Source of the DNA: Gremmenia infestans
Lineage: Eukaryota > Ascomycota > Leotiomycetes > Helotiales > Hamatocanthoscyphaceae
Length of the DNA stretch: 64,000 bases
NCBI GenBank assembly: GCA_032629725.1
Contig: JAFEVB010000010.1
Coordinates: 620,001-684,000, forward strand
Direction of reading: 5' to 3'
Shown here one piece after another: positions 45,401 to 57,440 of this stretch. The position numbers were made by a program, and so were the translations under genes. The notes below the pieces were generated by a model. That model worked only from the letters and a program-made list of their open reading frames with translations. It did no database searches and had not been told where the DNA came from. Each line of letters opens with the position of its first letter. The first letter of the stretch is position 1.

Positions 45401-46086
45401 TCTCCCTCCCTCCCTTGCCTCGAGTCAAAAACCACACGAGCAGGGATATTTGTTCTTTTCATTCTTCTAGAAGTACTTTAAAATGCCTGGGTTTGTTTCT
45501 ACCCTTAAAACAAGGCAGGTGGGTACGGAATGGCCGTTGGGACCGTGTGTTTGTTTATTGCTATGCATATGCATAGAAAAGGGGGTCTAGATTTCAGAAT
45601 CTTCCAAGTCTGGAAGGTACCTACCTCGATTGAGTGAGCAAAGTAACAAGTTTCACAAACATCACAGCAAAAAAGTCTGACGTATTCTAATTTCTCTCTC
45701 ATTTTGCTTGCTGACTCGCTCGCTGTACCCATCCCCAGCCAGCAATCTGGTTCGATTCACGATCTAAATCGCGAGCCAAATAAGGACTAAAGGTATCTTC
45801 CACTCAAAACATGGAAAATCTGACCAAGTTCAAAACTCCTCCTGCCCCTGAGCAATGCTATCCGTTATGCCCATTCATCAATTCTAGAGAGAAACACAGG
45901 CTCCGCTCAATTCGTCCGACTTCATTAGAGATGGGAAAGGGGATATTTTGCGCTGGCAGAAGACGTAGCAGCTACCTGTATATGCAATCGGTCCCGTGAA
46001 AATAAGTTGCATTTCATTCCTGCATTAGGAACTGACCCATCCGGATATCTAGAATACGCCTGAGATGTAAAAGGACGACAAGGTTT
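42448..46086. other. G-alpha upstream region and CUL1 3' flank (3.6 kb)
   Basis: No gene supported. 42448-43150 probably holds the leader, with GCAGCGCAGC repeats near 42838-42857 and a TACTGTACAAG stretch. 43573-43581 is a TACGGAGTA. 44881-44913 is a CATA repeat. 45000-45200 is strongly A/C-rich. The open frame at 44649-45245 (+) is low-complexity Pro/Thr/Ser and not convincing. Confidence 0.45.
44881..44913. repeat. (CATA)n microsatellite
   Basis: About eight tetranucleotide units with one CATACGTA interruption. Confidence 0.9.
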
Positions 46087-48703
46087 TCATGCAAGGTAAC
46101 CAAGTTCGTCGTCATCTAGACGCTCCAAGTATTCCTTTTCCAACAAAATGTCGATGCACTTCTTGATGTCGCCGACTTTGGGCTGGAAGCGCGTCTTTAT
46201 TTGATTGATGCATTCGCCGACGAGCAAATTGTGCTTCATCTTCTTGCGGGCCTTCATGATACGTACAATAGCGGACTAGAGTCAAAGTTAGTAGATGCAA
46301 ATGCTTTGGAGATACAAGTTTACTTACCTGCATGAGTAGCTTGCGGTCCTCCTCAATTGTCTTGTGGGTATCCTCGACCTCCTGCTTCTGCTCAGACTTG
46401 ATGGCAATGTTGAGATTCATCCGAATTTTCTTGCTCTTGAAATCGGTGTTGAGGCTGAACACCTTGCCAGGTCCAGGCTTGTCACCCTCGGGACTCATGT
46501 TGAAAATCTTAGCCTTGAGGAAGATTCCCAACGCAGGATCCATAACGTCGGGTTGCAATTGGGTGGCCTTCTTGATATCTTCATAGCTGTTCGTACTGCT
46601 CTCGTTGAACAGCAATATAATTGCCATCTGATAGGTAGAGACTTGGAAGCTGTAAGGAGTCTTTTGGTTCTTGCACCAGTTGCCTTTAACCTCACCTTTA
46701 CAGAATTGCCAGAGCCAAGTAAGTTTTCGTCCACTGTGCTTTTGACCGTAGAAAGTCTGGAAACGTTCGTAAGCTTTAGTAACCTCCGCAGGTGGCGTAA
46801 AATCAGTTTGTGGTGCGCTCAGTGGCCAGAAACCAGTACCCAAGATGGAATAAGAAGCATCCAAGGGTCGGGCATCACCTGGCTCTACGAGCTTGCCCTC
46901 AAACTCCTTATAACCACTGTTCAGGTCCTTAGAGATCTGCATGTCCTGGAACATACGCTGAAGCTTATTGGTGTATTCATAACCACACTGCTCCTTCAGC
47001 TTACTGATCATACTAGTCTCAGCATCGTCTGACGAAGAGGTGGTGTGAATCAGTCTACGAGCCAACATGCGAGAGTAGAACTTCTGGAACACATCCTTGT
47101 CCTCGATGTACTTGAAAACAGTCATGATCTGGTTCAAGGTATTTTCTAGATCGCTCTCCTCTGCTCCGTTGGTGCCCTTTCTCAGGACAGCATCGGCATA
47201 CTTGGCTAGCAACTCTGGAGACTTGTTGGACCCGGATTTGCAGACTGGGTTTCGGTTGACAAATTCTCTGCAGGCGTTATCCAGCGATCTAGTAAACTCG
47301 GGCTCATCCTGGAAGGCCTTCTTGACAAGACCTTGGTATTGGATGTGAATCTCGAGCAATGCATCAATGTACACCTTGGGCTCAAGCTTATCTGCATCAA
47401 CAGCGACCTTGGAGACAGCATCCAGGCCCGCCTTACGGACATGGGTTTCGAATTTGGCTCGGAGAGGGTCGAGACCATCAGGTATACGGGCAAGAAGCTT
47501 GTACATGCGCTCCATATCATCAACTCTGTCATTATCCAACAGAATTTGGAACTCATCTCGAAGGATTGTAGAATGGTCGGATATCAGAGCACCATGTAAA
47601 GTCTTCTTCAAAGAAATAGTAACGTCTGGATGGAGATACATCTCGACACGCTCCTCTTCCTCGTCCAAACGAGCCTCGGCCTTCTTCATGTATTCGACAA
47701 TGCTGTTCTCGGCTACAAACTGCTTAGACTCAGCTTGGTAGAAAGCCTTGGTAGCTTCTAAGAATGGCTTCTCAAAATGGAATCGGTAGACGTCGAGGGT
47801 AGATTTCGTGGAATCGGAGTCATCAAGACCAAGGGAGACAAATGAGCCCACAATGCTCTTGATTTGGCCATGCTCGATAGTTTCTCCGTTTCGCTGCTTT
47901 TCGATCATCTTCAGGACCGCATCCATGACCTTCTCATTCACCTCACTGAACAGAGTCTGTCGCCATTGTACGAGATGTAATGTGTAGACATCGTAAATAT
48001 TCTTCTTGCCCTCATCCATCTCCCGCTTCACCCAATGCCGATTGAGGTACTTGAAGAGATGGTTGATGTATTTGGCTGCGGTGGTATATCGGTCCCATTC
48101 CCGGATGTAGAAGGATAGAAGGGCTTCATCGGAGTGTGTTTTCGATAGCTTGACGAGGTTTTTGAGGTAGCCGGTAAGGTATTGGATAAGGTTTTGGTAA
48201 AGGTCCTCCCCCAATAAATGTGCTATTAAAGGTCAGTCATTGTACGGACCTCGTGAAGATTCAGGTGTTCTTATTCTTACCTCCCCTATGAGCACCTCCG
48301 ATAACATTCCCAGGTGGTGCATTGCTCACAGCCTTTTGTGATGTACAGAAATTGTGGACGGCTCTGAAAGGTGTTAGCATAAGCCACATTGTTGGCAGTG
48401 AATGAACTCACGTATAAACCCCCATGTACTTCAAGTCGCAAAGCAAGGGTTAGCAACCTACAAAAAAGACAAGGTAGGAGAACTACTTACAAGGTTCATG
48501 TCAATGCCATTCTTTAAATCGACCATGATCTTGTCTACGCCATACTCGAGATATTTCCATCTGCGAGCTCATATTAGCCAATACCAGACTACAGGAGATA
48601 GAGCCCCGCAGAGATGAAATAAATCTTACGTTGCGGTCAGGTCTTCTCTATTGGGGATCTGCGGCATAGGAGCCGGTGCTGTTCTTGTGGTCACGGAAGA
48701 CAT
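46087..48703 (-). CDS. CUL1: Cullin-1 (CDC53), SCF ubiquitin ligase scaffold
   Basis: Exons 48703-48630, 48560-48491, 48428-48412, 48363-48281, 48222-46328 and 46275-46087 encode 775 aa; introns are 69, 62, 48, 58 and 52 bp. Exon 3 is only 17 bp (YMGVYT). The N-terminal cullin repeats begin at WKYLEYGVDKIMVDLKNG. The cullin-homology domain includes FQKFYSRMLARRLI, MISKLKEQCGYEYTNKLQRM and YQMAIILLFN. The C-terminal winged helix has the neddylation motif SAIVRIMKARKKMKHN with Lys721, and the protein ends RLDDDELGYLA, the classic cullin terminus. It bridges Skp1/F-box proteins and Rbx1 in the nucleus and cytoplasm. All landmarks are present. The small N-terminal exons are supported by whole-codon closure and the conserved reading. 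Confidence 0.95.
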
Positions 48704-50352
48704 GATGGGAGTTGTGATTGTAAAGGTCCAGCTGGTGGCGTGGAGGGGTGAAGGTAATGACGCCTGGTGACGAAGACTTGGGTCGGAGGATGAAGATGTT
48801 TACGCTCACAGAAGGGCGGCAGGAGTTCGATCTACCTCTGAGAAGCTCGGGCAGAGCAGCCAGGAGCCTTCAAGGCTGTTCGTCAGTTGGAGGGGTATCT
48901 AATACTATAGAGACGCGAACGAATCGCGGGATCTGGGGCAGCGAGAACGCCAAAGCTTGACCGTGAGTTCCTGGCCGCAGGGTAAAAACGAAAGTACAGG
49001 AGCTATTATTACTCTGCGTGCAAGACTAAACAGAGCCTTGTCCAACAGAAATAGATGAAGTGGTGTGTCGGTAAAAGTTGAGGTTAGGAAGGTTTCGTGG
49101 TTTTAAAGGCAAGGCAAGGCAAGGTTCCGTGAACAGGCTGCAGTCGGCGGCTCATTAGTCATCCACATTTCGACAGCTGTGCTGTGAATGTAGTAATAGT
49201 CCACCAGGTCGGTTCATCCTTCTTTGCTAAACGTCAACGTCCCAGACTAAAGACTACACCAAAAATCGCGATTTCACACTTGGAAATATACTTTAAATTC
49301 TATATACGATCTTCCACTACACTTTAGATGCATAAGCTAATAATTATTACTAGGCAATTAGATATAGTAATTAAGGTTGCGTGGCTTAAAATTTACAAAA
49401 GGCATAGATTCTAGACACTTTTTTGGTGAGGAACCATTAGAATTCCATAAAGATTCACTATGATTACGTGATACATTTTTAAACTAAGATCTAAATTTCT
49501 TGAACATATTATTCGTTCAAGTCAATTGAGTTATCTCATAGAAAGCAATACATAATCATATCGAGCTACTTTACCAGATTTATATAAATCTTTCTATTCC
49601 CATACCAGAACTTCGCTTCCCTAAGAGCGAATATATGTCATTGAACAAGTTACACATAAATGAATATCGGACTGTTCAATCTAATCCTCATCCTCGCTTT
49701 TACCAACCATATCAAGCAACTGTTTGACATCAGAATTGCCCACGTAACACGAAGAAGTTAAAGTTTTTGAATGAGATAACACAATTATCTTGCTTCCCTC
49801 ATAACGAGTGTTGCGTAGCGTTGTGCTTAAAACCGAGTATCCTATTTTCGAGATATGCCAATATCGTCATAAAACCTCGCGGTCCATGCATGGGCTTCCA
49901 AGGCAACAAAGAATCGTTCCCCGGCACCCTAAAACTGTTCACATGGCCCATTTTCCCCAGTCCCCGGCACCATTCATTTCCATAGCATAGCAGGTGAAAT
50001 CCTCTGTGATAGTGACTCCTCTAGCCGAGCCATACTCCGTAAGTCCAAGAGGATTGATTGTTCAGGGTGGTTTAAGATGGAAGCTCTGTATGGGGATTAG
50101 GGCCGGACTTTTGACTTCAGTAAGAATTTAAAAGAAACAACGGATAGACCTGAGTATAGTGATACATTACTCATTACTCTACCACATTTGAGTAATCTTT
50201 TTTATACAATTCCCCAGTTCTACCATGTGCCTTGAGCCCAAGGCGAGCTTTTTCAGTTCAGCTTTGTAGTCTCCCATTTTTAACGCCTTGCTATGCTTGC
50301 AGATCTGTTTCCCTGTGACCCCAAAAAGAAATATGTGCAAAGTGTTGGGCAT
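48704..50352. other. CUL1 upstream region with an AT-rich island
   Basis: No gene supported. 49260-49760 is clearly AT-rich and TpA-rich compared with its flanks and has no open frame; it may be an old, mutated repeat. A TACTCCGTA (reverse of TACGGAGTA) lies at 50033-50041. Confidence 0.5.
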
Positions 50353-51764
50353 CTAATCCCCCTCTTCCCTACCGCCTACCCGCTCAACAAGCCTAGAAAG
50401 AAGTCAGTCAAGCTTTGCGAAACACGAGGAATAGTTCCCATACCTAAATATGCTCACTGAAAAGGTCATACCCCATGCAATCAACGCCATAAACAAAAAA
50501 GCACACAGTCCCGTAACCCGACGACAGATGATAGAATTATACCCATTTTTCCCTCCCTCTTGGCAACTCCCAGAATCATCCGTAAGAGACGCGAACGCCA
50601 AAGCCAAGTTCGCAGATTCGAATATTATAAACCATAAATCCAGTAGTACGAGCCGTATCTTTGCTTTGGGAGATCGAAGACCTAATGGCTTACCGGTATA
50701 TTCGTCCCACGTGATGTACAAGATATATGGAATGGCAACCACATCTACGACAACGGCCATTGTTGTAGAGGGAGTTTGAGGATATGAGTACTTCTTGGAA
50801 AGAGCGTAAACTGAGCCAGAGAGGCCTAGGGCAATAGCGGATGTGGTGAAAACAGTGCCCCGGAAGATTAATGGGACGAATGGATGCATGAGAAGAATGT
50901 GCTGTGCCTTGTTAGTGTTTCCAGCGTACCAAGGAATGAAGACCACAAACCTGAACCCGCTTGAGAAGCGTCATCCGTCGTTTCTTACTATGTAGTAAAC
51001 CAGAAAGTTTCTCCGGATCCCCACCCTCCAAATCTCCCCGCCAGGGCTTCTCATATCCAGGTGTCAGGGATTGCAGGAACGCCTCGTCAACCCTCTTGGC
51101 ATCCTCTAATTGTGAAGGCCCATACATGGAGGATTTGATGTACATTCCCCATGGCGATGAGGGTGTGGGGATATAAGGATTGTCGCCTCCCATCATGAAG
51201 ACGGGCTCACTGTCCCTCTTGTGGTCCCATTTTCTGCCCTTCACAGGCTCCTTATGGCCGCCGAAGAATCCGGTCTCTTGCTTCGGGGCCGCGTCCATAT
51301 CATCAACATCAACCCATCCATCGTGAGATACTCTGCGATGTGGTTTTGCTGGTGTATGGTGATGTTGAGCGGAGTGGGCTCGGGATGGAGAGGAAATAAG
51401 TCTATCTGTGGGACTGGCGTCGTCCCCCTCTTCGAAAGAGTCTATCCAAGCTGCGGTAGCGTTATTAGCATTTAGTGTATTGAGAGGCTATTTCGAGCAT
51501 ACATGGAAGAGTTCTGACGTATCTCTGCGCAGCGCGATTCTCGGCGCGAGTGCTGGTGGAAGTATGGGTATTGCGCGAAGAAGAAGATGATGGTTTTGGG
51601 CGATTAAGATTATCGCTTCTGCTCCTCATGGCGGCGTCGCTGGAGGAAGAGGAAGCAGAAGTGTGTCTTTGTTGACTAGCAGAAAAGCCATTTTGAAAGA
51701 GGTGGAGTGGGTTCAATTGGGAGCCCTGAGCCTGAGTAGAATGCTCACCCTCCGACATTGCCAT
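50353..51764 (-). CDS. SRF1: SRF1-like regulator of phospholipase D
   Basis: Exons 51764-51503, 51450-50951, 50901-50444 and 50392-50353 encode 419 aa; introns are 52, 49 and 51 bp. Residues 1-130 are Ser/His-rich and disordered. Then come the conserved cytosolic block WGMYIKSSMYGPSQ and VDEAFLQSLTPGYEKPWRGD and, from about 255 on, four hydrophobic segments: ILLMHPFVPLIFRGTVFTTS, MAVVVDVVAIPYILYI, LVLLDLWFIIFESANLALAF and GLCAFLFMALIAWGMTF. This layout fits yeast SRF1, a membrane protein controlling Spo14 phospholipase D. The resemblance is judged from memory of the family, so the name is probable and not certain. Start at 51764; an open frame upstream (52074-51850) cannot be joined in frame. 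Divergent from the mitochondrial gene at 52376. Confidence 0.72.
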
Positions 51765-52375
51765 GGGTATCCTGTGTTTGGTGAGAAGTCGCTGCAGGAG
51801 ATTGACTGCCCGCGCTGGTGTACTTGTTGGCGGGATGTAGGGAAAGACGTCACTGCAATAAATGTATTGCGATAAAGAGTCCCGAACAAAAATGCATCTC
51901 GTTCGTTGTTCGGCTCTGAAGAGAGAAAGGTTTGAATAATGTAGGCTCCGTACCGTGTTGTTCTAGGTGAAGGTTGTAACGCAGCGGCATTGGGGGAACG
52001 GATCTTGCAGGTGATCCGCGCTCTTGATCTCCGGTCCGGCTCGTTCTAAATACAAAAGCGGCACTCATTTTCAATGTCCCACTCCGCCTGACGCTTTATA
52101 AAGTGGTGCCGCTTTTTATCTCAACCATAAGTCTCGACGTGTGCAAGGGAGGCTCCACCAAGAAACCCCGGTGCGTCATTGACGCGGTTCGAGATGCAAT
52201 TCTCGACCAAGCTTTAGGGGAAGCCTACGCGTAACTAAATTCAGTCTTGCAACAATCTCAACAACGACAACAACAACCACAATCGCGCTTTCTAAATATC
52301 CCCCAACTCATGGGAATGATCTGAGCTATTTCCTCTTCGACGGACATCTTCAACACGGTCGTCAATCCATCCGTA
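51765..52375. promoter_or_regulatory. Divergent promoter region, SRF1-like and mitochondrial gene
   Basis: 611 bp between divergent starts. A minus-strand frame at 52074-51850 starts with ATG and contains a possible donor (GTACGG), but its phase does not fit the SRF1 frame, so it is left as leader sequence or a uORF. Confidence 0.4.
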
Positions 52376-53289
52376 ATGCGACTCTTCCTCCTCCCAATTT
52401 CCACGCGCCGAGCGCTCATCTATTGTCAACGTCTTAATGTCACCACCACAAACGAGCAAACCAACGTTGCTCTTCGCTGGGTAGACCAAGGCTCAATTAA
52501 GGCAGCGAGTTTATGGGCGAGCTGGGAACAGAAGGAATCTGGATGGCAAAAATGGTTGGTAAATAGGGGGAACGCAGCGCTCAGGAGGATAGCATATGAG
52601 GAATGGGGGCTAAAGTCAATACCTGCGCTTTCTACGCGTCGAAAGGCAGAGGAACTGAAAGAGAAGGGAAAAAGAATTGTTGAGGTTTCGTTTCCTCCGA
52701 GTTTGATACCAGAAGAGACAGTGACGGAACTGCTGAAGAAACTGGGCACGGAGAGGCAGGGACTTCACCAAAGGAGCTTATATTGGTGCTTCATTGGAAT
52801 GCCTATAGCTGCTCCCTTGGGATTGGTTCCCATGTACGCGCATTCTGTTAAAGTGGTCGTGGATATCAGCTAACACGGTGATTCAGTGTACCCAACATTC
52901 CCTTTTTCTACCTAGCCTTTAGAGCTTATTCTCATTGGAAAGCGCTTTCAGGATCGAAGCACTTGGAATTCCTAGTGGACAACGGACTTGTTACGCCGAA
53001 ACCATCTAAAATCTTGGACGAGCTCTTTTCTACGGGGAAGTTGTCATTCGACACGCCATCTGTCTCAAATACAAACAAGTCATCGACGGACTCAAACGAT
53101 TTGGAGGAGAGAATGATCCTTCACAAGTCTGATGGCAAAAGAATTGCGGAAGCTTTGGAGTTACCCGAGCTGGATATGGAACTTGATCGAGCTGTGTGGC
53201 AGGTAGAGAGAGCATTGAAGGCTGAGAAGGAGAAGAAAGAGAAGAAAGATGTGGATTTAGCCAATGCAGAGGCCCAAAAGAAGAAATAG
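52376..53289 (+). CDS. Mitochondrial K+/H+ exchange-related protein
   Basis: Exons 52376-52833 and 52887-53289 encode 286 aa; the intron is 53 bp. The N-terminus MRLFLLPISTRRALIYCQRL is Arg-rich and amphipathic, consistent with mitochondrial import. Family features: a charged central domain (RKAEELKEKGKRIVEVSFP), then a hydrophobic pair SLYWCFIGMPIAAPLGLVP and NIPFFYLAFRAYSHW joined across the intron, then KHLEFLVDNGLV. The tail is a Lys/Glu coiled coil. It matches the family of yeast YDL183C (Mit_KHE1), thought to support mitochondrial K+/H+ exchange at the inner membrane; the molecular role is not proven. The 5' end is divergent from the SRF1-like gene. Confidence 0.82.
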
Positions 53290-53728
53290 ACCTCTTTAAC
53301 GTGTACGATGTACGATAATGGGCTGGATGATGTACAGTACTGTAGATCGAAAAGGCTTATCTAAGATGTTAGACTCAGCTCAATATAAAGCGTCAGTATT
53401 TTCTCTCCAAAAGTGTCTAGTGAATCAGCCTAAACTTGAAATAGGCAAGTGCCGAGGTGCATACGATATGTCATAATTTGTTTGCTATCTGCATTTCAGG
53501 TCACACAGACACGAACAGAGTTTTCCATCACAGCTTATAGAGGATAATTTAGGCCTAATTAATATTCTCCCTTGAAAATCTGTGAAGCTGCTTCACAGAA
53601 GCATCGAAAAGATTAGCCTAATTCACCGCGTACGGAGTACCTAGGTTCGAGGCGATAAAGAGGATCTCTAAAATTTAAGCTTATTAGTTGCAAGGATAAA
53701 ATTCACTAGTTCTCCTATTCTGCACTTG
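53290..53728. other. Intergenic, promoter of the DUF3716 gene
   Basis: No gene. Contains TACGGAGTAC at 53631-53640 followed directly by CTAGG, about 90 bp upstream of the next start codon, and a TGTACAGTACTGTA palindromic string at 53330-53343. Confidence 0.5.
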
Positions 53729-55065
53729 ATGTACGATAACTCGCCCGAACCATCTACAAACACCCACACTCTCCACTTCCCCACAATGCCTCCATCCCTT
53801 GATGAAGACGGAAACGACTACCACGGTCACGGTCACGGTCACCGCCACGGCGATGGCGATGGCGACACCATAATTGTCAAAGGCGAAGACGAGTGGTCCC
53901 GTCCATCATCCCAAGAAAGCGACATGTCTCCTGAACTAGAACCCCTGGTCAACCACCTCCTCTCACAAATCAATCCCCAACACCTTGAGTCGCCGGAGCC
54001 TATAGAAGGAGACATCCCCCCCATAAATCCCCGCATTGAGCAGATCGCGCCGAAACAGAAACCACGCGTCGTCAACCTCACGATGGAAGAGCGGCTGCAA
54101 ATGATGCCTGAGAAACGCCCTTTGCCTTGGAGACCTGGCGTTGAGCCTGGAGCTGATAACGAGACGGGAGGAGATTCGCGCCGAAAACAGATTCGCTTTG
54201 GGTGTCTTCTTGCTACGCGCGGAGAAACTCAAAATCCGCCTTGCAATAGCTGTTCAAACGGCCGCGGGAAGTTCGATATGTGTGTCGCATTGGAGGGCTT
54301 CTTCAAGGGCGCGTGTGCAAGTTGTCAACTCAGTGGCAGGCCAAATAGATGTAGTATCAAGGTCAATGATGGTATGTGCTTGCTTTGCGACTTCATTGCG
54401 CATATGTCTGCTAATGTCTTGAATGTTTAGATCTCCCAGAAAGTTCCCCTGTTGTACGCACGCCCGCAGCTCCCTTGAACAACGGAACCCCCCAACAACC
54501 CTCGAGCGAAGGTCCCCGACCAAAGCGAAGACGCATTCAAACTCAAAAGAAGAAAGATAGCAAGGTACCGGAATGGGAGAGTGCCAGACCCCAATGGGAG
54601 CAAGAACTCGGAGACTCACAGGCTCGACAGCAATTGACTGGTATGGCGCAAAGAACCTGGGCACCTGTAAACCCTTCATCGGTAACCCCACAATCGCAAA
54701 TCATGATGAATAGAAATGGAGTGAGGAGCGTTCCAATCCCACAAAACAATACGGGTCGAACGAATGCAATTCCAATAGGATGGGCGACCGTTAATTCGAC
54801 CGCCGATCAACCTTCTCCTGCACCAGGCAAACCAAGATACAGTACCGGAGGCGATAGTAACGGGATGGGCTATCCAAATAGCATAGAGCAAAACAAGCGG
54901 GAGGAAACGATTATGGATGACGGAGGATCAGGGGCACTGATCGATGCGCTGCCAAAACACAAGCAGAGACAGGTATACGGGCTTATCAGTGGACTTCAAG
55001 GAGGCATTCAGCATATACAGCGGGAGCTAGACTCGTTAAAAAGGGCTCTAGGGATTGACGACTAG
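53729..55065 (+). CDS. DUF3716-type cysteine-rich nuclear protein
   Basis: Exons 53729-54371 and 54431-55065 encode 425 aa; the intron is 59 bp. A His/Gly/Asp repeat (GHGHGHRHGDGDGD) is near residue 35. The cysteine domain at about 158-210 has pairs FGCL, CNSCSNGRGKF, MCVAL, GACASCQLSG and NRCS, typical of the fungal DUF3716 zinc-cluster-like domain. Right after the intron a basic signal PRPKRRRIQTQKKK suggests nuclear targeting. The C-terminal 40 residues form a heptad coil (YGLISGLQGGIQHIQRELDSLKRAL). The role is unknown; a DNA- or chromatin-associated function is inferred from the zinc-like cysteines and basic tract. TTG at 53726 precedes the ATG used here. Confidence 0.82.
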
Positions 55066-55862
55066 GTGACGACCTTCAGGACAAAAGCGCCATGTAATGA
55101 AGCTAATGACTCTGTATTATGTATTACAGTATGATCTGAGGCACGTCCCATGTGGAGGAGCGAGACATCCTGATAAGATAACAAGATAATTACTGTATAT
55201 GTGGCGGGGTGCGGTGCATTCCAACCATAATGCCATCCGCGAAGCGTACGGTATTAATCCCTTCGACTGACATTTTACTCGGGAGCTCCCACCAAACCCA
55301 ATACCAAAACCGCTCCTTACTAGAGAATTCACGCCCTCTCCCACAACTCGATGAAGGGGCATACGAGGGAGGAAGGATGATTATCAGCAAGCCTTGCAGA
55401 GAAGAGAAGTAATATACCATTAGAGAAGATGATGTTTTAAGAGAAGAGCTTGAACAGCTGCGAATGTCCGCTGGAGCTAATTAATTGGGTGGGTATATTC
55501 GACCTGCTCTACTCCAGTACCGATACTAGCCAAGAAGCCAGCCTCTTCCAGCTTCGATGCTGTCTGGATGTATGTATGTAAAAAGTGCTATATCTCGGGG
55601 TTGGGTTTCTTGAGAGGGGCTCGGAGGGGTTGCGAGAGAAGTGGGGTTGACTCTTGGTTTTTGGCAAGCAAGGGATTATTCGTGGAACGGATGACGAGTT
55701 TGATGTCTAACAATGGAGAAGCCATTCCTGATTATACAGTATACTGCTTTAAACTATGACGTTAAAGAGATATTTGCTTGCGTATATGCGTAAAATAACT
55801 CATTCCGTGAAATATATATTTCGACCATGTCCTTTATTTAGACTAACCCCACATCGGCAATG

Positions 55863-55877
55863 CTTTGTTGCACATCG
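55863..55877 (+). repeat. Outlying copy of the TTTTGTTGCAWWTCG word
   Basis: CTTTGTTGCACATCG on +, 800 bp past the DUF3716 gene and 1.6 kb before KRE6. It agrees at all core positions (TTTGTTGCA..TCG) and is the only clear copy outside the 21.6-24.2 kb set. Confidence 0.6.
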
Positions 55878-56335
55878 CATCCCAAATTACCAAAACATTT
55901 ATACCGAGTATACCAAATCTATAAATCGCCTCGCCTCGCCTGTCTAAGGTATGCCGTAAGGTCACTCGTGCAGTAGGTAAGCAAGCCCCGTCCTTCCCAT
56001 TCGCTCCACCCTTCTCACCTGCATGAGAAGCGCGAACGCCACTAAAGCTTATCCCTGACATGTGCCTGGAGCTAGGAGCCGATAATCTCCTCTCCCTTGT
56101 TTGCGCTGCCTCGTCGTAAAATACAGGACAGGTTCGTCATGGAAGTCAAAGTTGAATGGTGGGAACATGAGACATGTTTTTGTAGATGGAGGTACGAGTG
56201 AAAAGAAAAGGAAGGAATACCCGTTGGCCTAAGTAGAGGCCTTCGGGTAGAGAGGTGGCGATTGATTACTCGTGTTGAATACGTGCGATACGACTCAGCC
56301 AGCACTGGCCAGTGGCAGCGATGATCTGGAGAAGC

Positions 56336-56401
56336 GTGAGGTGAGGTGAGGTGAGGTGAGATACGATACGGGAGGTACGGAGGTACGGAGGTACGGAGGT
56401 A
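56336..56401. repeat. (GTGAG)5 and (GGTACGGA)n repeats
   Basis: Five GTGAG units (56336-56360), a short spacer, and about four units of GGTACGGA at 56374-56401, which contain a TACGGAG core. Confidence 0.85.
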
Positions 56402-57440
56402 GGTCTGTGCTTATCTATTGGCTCGATAGTAAATCATGTCCCGCTTTCACGAGAAGCATGAGTAAGTTGAGTGATTGCCCTGCAGAAATCTATTTTGCGA
56501 CTTTCCGTTCTTGATCTTGATGAAAGCTTGTAATGATAATAATAATAATAATGATAATGATAATAATATCTTGTGGCGTTTGCAATTGAGTTTGAATACC
56601 AGTAAGATGAGACGGAAAGCAATCCTGATGAGGGATGGACGGATGGCCATCTCGAATTTCGTCATTTGGCCAGGGCAGGGCAGGCAGGCAGGCAGGCAGG
56701 CAGAGAACCGTTTCCGTACTCCATAAGGCGCCGACAACAGCTTCGCTTGTGTTCAAGGTGGCAGAATGAGACGAGTATGATTGGTCAGAGCAACTTACTC
56801 ACTTATGTATCCAGGATTGACTTATCATCGTCTGCAGATCGGGTAAGTAGTGTCTATCACTACAGTACGCTCCGTACAGTAGTATAGTATCCACCATGCC
56901 ACCACTAGAGTGACTAGAGTGCCTTAGTTAATTAATTACCCGTTGGAATATCTCACCACCCACTTTGCTTCCACTTTCACATCCACTTCCACTTCCATTT
57001 CCACTACACTTGTCACGCTTCGGCATCCTTTCGGTCTCTTTGTCCTCCATCTCCATCTCCATTCTCACCCTCACCTCATCCTCACCTTCATCTTCGTCCC
57101 CACGGTCACTTTCGTCTTTCCTAAACAAATACTGTCTGTCGTTCAGGTTGAGGAATTTTCGCGAGTCTTCGACGTAATTTTGCCCGGGACCCTAAACCTT
57201 GTTTCGTCTTATCTTCTCCACTGCTCCAGACTGGGGTAAATTGGCCAGGCCATCGACAAAGAAACATTTGCGCCCGCCAGGTATATTACCTCAAATCTCC
57301 GAACTTGTTGCATCAAATATACCACTTCAGATTGCGTCTGATTTATACGACGTTTCCCCCACTGCTTTAGACGACGACGATGGGGGTCAAGTTCACGATC
57401 GCTTGATACATTTTTCTTGAGATATAAATAATCTTTAATC

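Larger units (their letters stand above)
55066..57440. other. Intergenic and long KRE6 leader (2.4 kb)
   Basis: No gene supported. Contains one outlying copy of the 15-bp word (55863-55877), GTGAG and GGTACGGA repeats at 56336-56401, an AATGATAATAAT run near 56533-56567, a GGCA run near 56680-56703, and a C/T-rich leader from about 56950 to the KRE6 ATG. Confidence 0.5.

Noticed and set aside
45745..45780. tRNA-like GGTTCGATTC B-box string
   Set aside because: No matching A-box or cloverleaf could be folded around it.
46005..46018. Possible further copy of the 15-bp word (AGTTGCATTTCATT)
   Set aside because: Keeps only TTGCATTTC and lacks the TTTTG start and TCG end; within the range of chance.
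51850..52074. Possible first exon of the SRF1-like gene
   Set aside because: The available donor leaves a phase that does not match the acceptor near 51771, so it cannot join the SRF1 frame.
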